52,822 bases of DNA from Peptococcaceae bacterium. GTDB taxonomy: Bacteria > Bacillota > Dehalobacteriia > UBA4068 > UBA4997. The notes beneath the pieces are model-generated. The model did no database searches, was not told the origin of the DNA, and saw nothing but the letters and a program-made list of their open reading frames with translations. Where the stretch lies: contig JAAWKH010000013.1 of NCBI GenBank assembly GCA_022797295.1, positions 1 to 52,822 on the forward strand. The letters run 5' to 3'. The position numbers were made by a program, and so were the translations under genes. Numbering within the stretch: position 1 is the stretch's first letter; each line of letters starts with the position of its first letter. Of the stretch, positions 48,853-52,822 are shown one piece after another.

Positions 48853-50625
48853 TTAAAACTTTTTAATATATTGGCTGATGGGCTTAAAAAAGTCTTGCTG
48901 CACAGCTTGCACCTTGTTGGCGGCGTCTTCTGCATTTTGGCCGGAGATACAGAAGTAAAAGCGGATTTTTGGTTCTGTGCCGGAGGGGCGCACCCGAATA
49001 AAGCCGCCGTCGGCCAGAGCAAAGCCCAGCATATCCACTTTCGGGAAGTCTAACGGTTTGGTGGCGTTGCTTTCGCTGTCCCAAACCTCGGCTCTGTCAA
49101 AATATTCACGTTGGCTAACCGCCAGACCGCCGATTTCCGGCCGCTCGTCAGCCCGCAAAATGCGCATAATCTCGGCGATTTGTTCTCGTCCGTCAATGCC
49201 GGAGAGGGTGCAGGCCACTTGGGTGTCCAAAAAGTAACCAAATTTGGCGTAGATGCTATCCAGCACCTGAAGCAGCGTCAGATTTAGCACTTCCTTGTAG
49301 TAAAGCGCCGCCTCCGCTACCAGGGCCGCCGCCAGCACCGCGTCCTTATCACGGGCGTAGGTGCCTTTCAGATAGCCCAGACTTTCCTCGAAGCCCAGCA
49401 AAAAGCTACCGCGGCCGCTTTCTTCCATCAGCTTAATTTGTTCGCCAATATATTTGAAGCCAACCGGCACATCTTTAACGGTAACGCCCAGACCACTGAC
49501 AACTTTGTTGGCCAGGGCTGTGGAAACCACGCTTTTAATAACCATACCATCCACCGGCAGATTGCCCATATCTTTGGCTTGCTTAATGATATAATAGGCC
49601 AACAGCACGCCCACCTGGTTGCCGGTCAGGCGTTGATAGCCGCCGTTTTGCTTGCGGCAGCAAACACCCAGGCGGTCGGCGTCTGGGTCGGTGGCTAGCA
49701 GCAGGTCAACCGGGCCTTGGCCGGCGGATTCCAACTTTTCAGCTAGCTTTTCAGCCAAACGCCAGGCGTCGGCTTCCTCCGGATTGGGCACGGCAACAGT
49801 GCGAAATTCCGTGTCCGGCACCGCTTGTTCCTGAACAATATGTAAGCTGGCAAAGCCGTTTTCCCGCAAAATGCGTTCCACCAGCTTGGCGCCGGTGCCG
49901 TGCAGCGGGGTGTAAATCAGGTTCAGGTTGCCGCCGCGGGCCGCAGACATTTGGCGGTTCAGCATTTGCTCCCGCACACGTTCCACGTAAACATCGTCCA
50001 GCTCCGGCCCCATTATCTCCAGCAGCCCCTTGGCCTGCGCTTCGGCCAGGTCGGCAGTTTCAATCTGCCAGGAGTTTCGTTCCTGCATTTTGGCAATAAT
50101 CACGTCCGCTTGCTCCGGGGGCAGCTGGCCGCCGTCCTCCCAATAAACTTTATAACCATTATATTCCTTGGGATTGTGGCTGGCTGTTATCATAATGCCG
50201 GCAATGGCGTGTTTTTCTCGCACCGCAAAGGAGAGGGTGGGGGTGGGGCGCAGCTCGGCAAAGAGGTAGGCTTTGATGTTGTTGGCGGCCAGCACCAACG
50301 CTGCTTCCTCTGCAAATTGCTGGGAGAAGCGGCGGGAATCGTAGGAGATAGCCACGCCGCGGGCTTTGGCCTCGGCGCCGTGCTCGCTGATACAATCGGC
50401 CAGGGCTTGGGTCAGGCGGCGAATTAAGTAAATGTTCATGCGGTTGGTGCCAGCGCCAAGCAAGCCGCGCATGCCGCCGGTGCCAAATTCCAGCTCACAG
50501 TAAAAGCGGTCTTCAATTTCTTTTTCATTGTGCTGCAAACCTTGCAGCTCGGCCTTGGTGGCCTCATCGCACCAGGGGGCGTTCAGCCATTCCTGATAGC
50601 GGGCCGAAATTTCTGCTGATAACAT
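48853..50625 (-). CDS. pgcA: Alpha-phosphoglucomutase
   Basis: This 590-residue phosphohexomutase interconverts glucose 1- and 6-phosphate for cell-wall and glycolipid sugar supply. The N-terminal ELEFGTGGMRGLLGAGTNRMN, the active serine loop ITASHNPKEYNGYKVYW, the metal-binding LLATDPDADRLGVC, the sugar-binding FLLGFEESLGYL and the phosphate-binding RVRPSGTEPKIRFY are all present. Length matches B. subtilis PgcA. An AGAGGAGTG site precedes the ATG. It diverges from the glucokinase gene, so both feed from glucose 6-phosphate. Confidence 0.94.
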   Translation of the reverse strand: MLSAEISARYQEWLNAPWCDEATKAELQGLQHNEKEIEDRFYCELEFGTGGMRGLLGAGTNRMNIYLIRRLTQALADCISEHGAEAKARGVAISYDSRRFSQQFAEEAALVLAANNIKAYLFAELRPTPTLSFAVREKHAIAGIMITASHNPKEYNGYKVYWEDGGQLPPEQADVIIAKMQERNSWQIETADLAEAQAKGLLEIMGPELDDVYVERVREQMLNRQMSAARGGNLNLIYTPLHGTGAKLVERILRENGFASLHIVQEQAVPDTEFRTVAVPNPEEADAWRLAEKLAEKLESAGQGPVDLLLATDPDADRLGVCCRKQNGGYQRLTGNQVGVLLAYYIIKQAKDMGNLPVDGMVIKSVVSTALANKVVSGLGVTVKDVPVGFKYIGEQIKLMEESGRGSFLLGFEESLGYLKGTYARDKDAVLAAALVAEAALYYKEVLNLTLLQVLDSIYAKFGYFLDTQVACTLSGIDGREQIAEIMRILRADERPEIGGLAVSQREYFDRAEVWDSESNATKPLDFPKVDMLGFALADGGFIRVRPSGTEPKIRFYFCISGQNAEDAANKVQAVQQDFFKPISQYIKKF

Positions 50626-50808
50626 AAAATCACTCCTCTTTTTTGGTTTACGGGTTGCTTTTTTTGCTTAATAACTGGGCAATAGCTGCTTTCTATGATA
50701 TAATTGTAATAAAAAATGCTATGAATAGCAACCTTTTATTAAATATTTTTTTTATATTTTTAGTAACCATTTTTAAGATAATGACATAATTAAGGAGGTT
50801 TGATTGTA

Positions 50809-51795
50809 ATGTCAAAAATATTAACGATTGATTGCGGCGGCAGCAAAACAGCCATAACCATTTGGCAGAGCAGCTGTGCTGCCTTGCCTCAGCCCGTGGC
50901 GGAACTGACAATTCCCACTGATTTTGCTGATGAGCAGGGTTTGCTACCTCATTTGCAGCAGTTGTGCGCAGAGCAGCTAGTGGAAGCGGCGGTGCTGGCG
51001 GTGGCCGGCCCCACTAATAGTGAGGATGGCCGGCTTGGTCTTACCAACAATTCCTGCCGATTGGATTTGGTCGGCTTGCGCCGGGGCCTGCCACAGGTTG
51101 AGCGCTGGGTAGTGCTGAATGATTTGGAGGCTTTTGCTCACGCTTTGCCGGCAGTGGAGGCTTTGGGAGCTTTGGAGGTTGTGAACAGGGCGGCCGATGG
51201 GCCTGGTCTGAATGGCGTTTGCTTGGCCGTTGCTGCCGGCACGGGGTTGGGTGTTGCTGCCAGACTGCCAGGTGGGCGCATTGTCAGCACGGAGGCCGGG
51301 CATTGCAGCTGGGCGCCGGAAAATCAAGCTCAAGTGGAGCTTTGGCAACGCTTGCGCAGTTTTATTGACCGGCCATGCTATGAAGATTTGCTTTCCGGTC
51401 GGGGATTGGTCAACATTCTGCGGGCGGTTTATCCTGCGTCGGCCCGGCGGATGTTGCAGCCGGCTGAGGTGACTGCCTGCGCCTTGGGGCAATCGGATGC
51501 GTCGCCGGAATTAGTCGCTGCTTGCCGCCAAACCTTTCAGATTTTTAGCGAATTAGCCGGAACGATATTCAGCAATTTGGCCTTGTGCTATTTAAGCAGC
51601 GGCGGCGTTTATATTGGCGGCGGAGTGATTGCCAAAATTGGCGCGTTGTTTGACCCGTATATTTTTCGACAAGCCTTTGCCAAATCCTGTCCGTTCCAGG
51701 CTCAGCTGCGACAGCTGCCGGTTTACCTTATTCGGCAGGAGAACACGCCATCCTTGGGGGCTGCCTGCTATGCTGAAAAACAGCTGTTAGGTTAA
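50809..51795 (+). CDS. glk: Glucokinase (Glk family)
   Basis: This 328-residue ATP-dependent glucokinase is of the E. coli Glk type rather than ROK. The phosphate-binding start is ILTIDCGGSKTA. It is followed by LTNNSCRLDL, VVLNDLEAFAHALP, AAGTGLGVA, STEAGHCSWAP, YEDLLSGRGLVNI and SSGGVYIGGGVIAKI. It phosphorylates glucose to glucose 6-phosphate, next to the phosphoglucomutase gene. I start at ATG 50809 with AAGGAGG 10 bases upstream; TTG 50800 would be too close. Its stop codon overlaps the stop of the converging gene, with no terminator between them. Confidence 0.88.
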   Translation: MSKILTIDCGGSKTAITIWQSSCAALPQPVAELTIPTDFADEQGLLPHLQQLCAEQLVEAAVLAVAGPTNSEDGRLGLTNNSCRLDLVGLRRGLPQVERWVVLNDLEAFAHALPAVEALGALEVVNRAADGPGLNGVCLAVAAGTGLGVAARLPGGRIVSTEAGHCSWAPENQAQVELWQRLRSFIDRPCYEDLLSGRGLVNILRAVYPASARRMLQPAEVTACALGQSDASPELVAACRQTFQIFSELAGTIFSNLALCYLSSGGVYIGGGVIAKIGALFDPYIFRQAFAKSCPFQAQLRQLPVYLIRQENTPSLGAACYAEKQLLG

Positions 51796-52586
51796 GCCTG
51801 CGGTTGTTCCGGTTCTTGAGGTTCCGGCTGTTGGTTATTACGGTTTTGGCGCATAAACAGCAAAGCAAAAAGCAGAATTTCCATAAATATCAGGCTGATT
51901 AACAGGTATTGCTGTTGCATAGTAATGTGCAGGTTGTGCAACGCCTCTTGCTGCTGTTGTTGTGTAACCAACAGCAGGTTATTGGTGGATTGGTTTACAT
52001 TATTGTTAATCAGGCTTTTGGAAAGATTGTAGCGTTCACCAAAAACCAGTTCATAGGCTTTGGCCAGCTTTGCTGAGTCGGAAAGCTGCAAATCCTCATC
52101 AAAAAGCGGCACATCCTGTAGGCTTGAAGGCAGTTCTTCGGGTTTAATTCCTTGGGAGATTGCCGCCAGCTTCATGGCGTAGAATTCTCGCTGCATCAGT
52201 TGGTCGGACTGTTCTTTAGCTTCTTGTAAATAATCGTAGGTGGTTTCATCAGGGTTGTAGGTTAGCAACATTTCTAAAGCCTGCTCACGGCGGCGGTTCT
52301 GGTTGACTTCAATGAAATAATTGTCCATATTTTGCTGGTTTAAGGTGGTTACATAAAGGCGCACCTGTTCCGTTAAATAATTGGAGCCAGCAGCCAGTTG
52401 GGTGTCCGCCTTGGCGCAGTTTATGTATTCATCAGTGGCTTGCACCATTTGGTCATAACGGTCGGCTGTTTGAATACTGGCTTGAATGAGCAGCACGTAA
52501 AACAAGCAGGAAACAGTAATCAGAATAATAATAAGTTTTTTTGAAAAGATTTTTTTAGTCGGGCTTGGTTTTTTTGGCTCAGTCAT
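51792..52586 (-). CDS. Orphan sensor-like membrane protein
   Basis: This 264-residue protein has a basic N-terminus, a membrane segment at about 18-36, an extracytoplasmic helical domain (about 37-227), a second segment at 228-247, and only a short Gln/Pro-rich tail (QPEPQEPEQPQA). The helical domain (GSNYLTEQVRLYVTTLNQQNMDNYFIEVNQNRRREQALEML) resembles the sensor region I associate with gut Bacillota hybrid kinases and cyclases, yet no kinase, HAMP or GGDEF follows. GGAAGGT precedes the ATG. It is either a truncated receptor or a stand-alone sensor that works through a partner. Confidence 0.65.
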   Translation of the reverse strand: MTEPKKPSPTKKIFSKKLIIILITVSCLFYVLLIQASIQTADRYDQMVQATDEYINCAKADTQLAAGSNYLTEQVRLYVTTLNQQNMDNYFIEVNQNRRREQALEMLLTYNPDETTYDYLQEAKEQSDQLMQREFYAMKLAAISQGIKPEELPSSLQDVPLFDEDLQLSDSAKLAKAYELVFGERYNLSKSLINNNVNQSTNNLLLVTQQQQQEALHNLHITMQQQYLLISLIFMEILLFALLFMRQNRNNQQPEPQEPEQPQA

Positions 52587-52621
52587 GGGTTTTACCTTCC
52601 AATTTTAACCAATTTTAAGTT

Positions 52622-52658
52622 GAGCGGCTCATTACAAATGGGCCGCTCGGTTTTGTTT
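52622..52658 (+). terminator. Intrinsic terminator (plus strand)
   Basis: The stem GAGCGGC/GCCGCTC with a 13-base loop is followed by GGTTTTGTTT. It is oriented for plus-strand transcripts, which could come from glk reading through the opposing gene. Confidence 0.6.
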
Positions 52659-52664
52659 AAACAT

Positions 52665-52822
52665 AAAGCTACCTAAGAAAAGTTTTAAAGGGTAGCTTTG
52701 TCTTTGATAAAGCTACCTAAAAGAGTTTTAAAGGGTAGCTTTGTCTTTGATAAAGCTACCTAAAAAAAGTTTTAAAGGGTAGCTTTGTCTTTGATAAAGC
52801 TACCTAAAAAAAGTTTTAAAGG
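52665..52822. repeat. Tandem array of 44-bp hairpin repeats, cut by the window end
   Basis: The motif AAAGCTACCTAA recurs at 52665, 52709, 52752 and 52796, a period of 44, 43 and 44 bases. Each unit holds AAAGCTACC, an A-run with AGTTTTAAAG, GGTAGCTTT and GTCTTTGAT. GGTAGCTTT (for example 52691-52699) and AAAGCTACC (52709-52717) form a 9-bp stem around a 9-base loop. On the minus strand each stem is followed by CTTTAAAACTTTTTTT, like an intrinsic terminator. The copies are nearly identical, so the array is recent. It continues beyond the window. Confidence 0.85.

Noticed and set aside
52665..52822. CRISPR array
   Set aside because: The period is 44 bases with no variable spacers; the whole unit repeats, so it is a plain tandem repeat.

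Overview
The window looks like chromosome of an endospore-forming Bacillota, probably an anaerobe of the Clostridia or Negativicutes. This rests on spoIIP and a 22-codon SpoVM-like gene, a Gram-positive style LexA with a GAAC-N4-GTTY operator, strong Shine-Dalgarno sites with frequent TTG/GTG starts, TTGACA/TATAAT promoters, and large cytosolic hybrid kinases. The genus cannot be fixed from sequence reading alone. Most genes are of intermediate G+C. A few are clearly AT-richer (2649-3632, 27364-28463, 47583-48260) and look acquired.

Layout. 1-729: antitoxin/PIN-toxin pair. 785-7770: leucine operon leuA-(AT-rich serine hydrolase)-leuC-leuD-leuB, followed by two coupled genes of unknown or VanZ-like type. 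7813-13043: rpsT (minus), a 48-aa small protein with its own promoter and terminator (minus), then spoIIP, murJ and lepA. 13145-16719: ketopantoate reductase and a zinc-type ABC importer (znuA, znuC, znuB). 16769-26030: a membrane hybrid histidine kinase, a cupin, a TrpX-like ABC transporter operon and a second, cytosolic 1051-aa hybrid kinase. 26219-28463: a Uma2-family nuclease-like protein, a candidate structured RNA, a structured leader, a small membrane protein and an Lgt-like membrane enzyme. 28522-32124: a leader with terminator and antiterminator, a threonine-aldolase-like gene broken by an in-frame stop, a PAS-only protein, a WYL regulator and a TfoX_N/GyrI-like fusion behind a perfect palindrome.

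32202-34127: MATE efflux pump with its MarR regulator and operator. 34190-37365: spoVM-like gene, a degenerate second copy of the dinG 3' end, dinG, and a SOS box shared with divergent lexA. 38102-40477: polar amino-acid ABC transporter. 40558-41183: hicAB. 41233-42711: a CxxC protein of unknown function and a flavin reductase. 42876-47490: metG, threonine dehydratase and a lipoprotein serpin. 47583-48276: a type III toxin-antitoxin locus (ToxN-like toxin preceded by a promoter, three degenerate pseudoknot-prone RNA units and a terminator). 48295-52586: mazF-like toxin, phosphoglucomutase, glucokinase and an orphan sensor-like membrane protein. 52665-52822: a tandem array of 44-bp hairpin repeats running off the window.

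The most notable items are the type III toxin-antitoxin locus with unusually divergent antitoxin repeats, the SpoVM-like microprotein, the dinG 3'-end remnant, the structured RNA elements at 26998-27360 and 28557-28625, the interrupted leucine operon, the TfoX_N/GyrI fusion with its palindromic operator, and the terminal hairpin array. All family assignments come from reading motifs; no database search was run.
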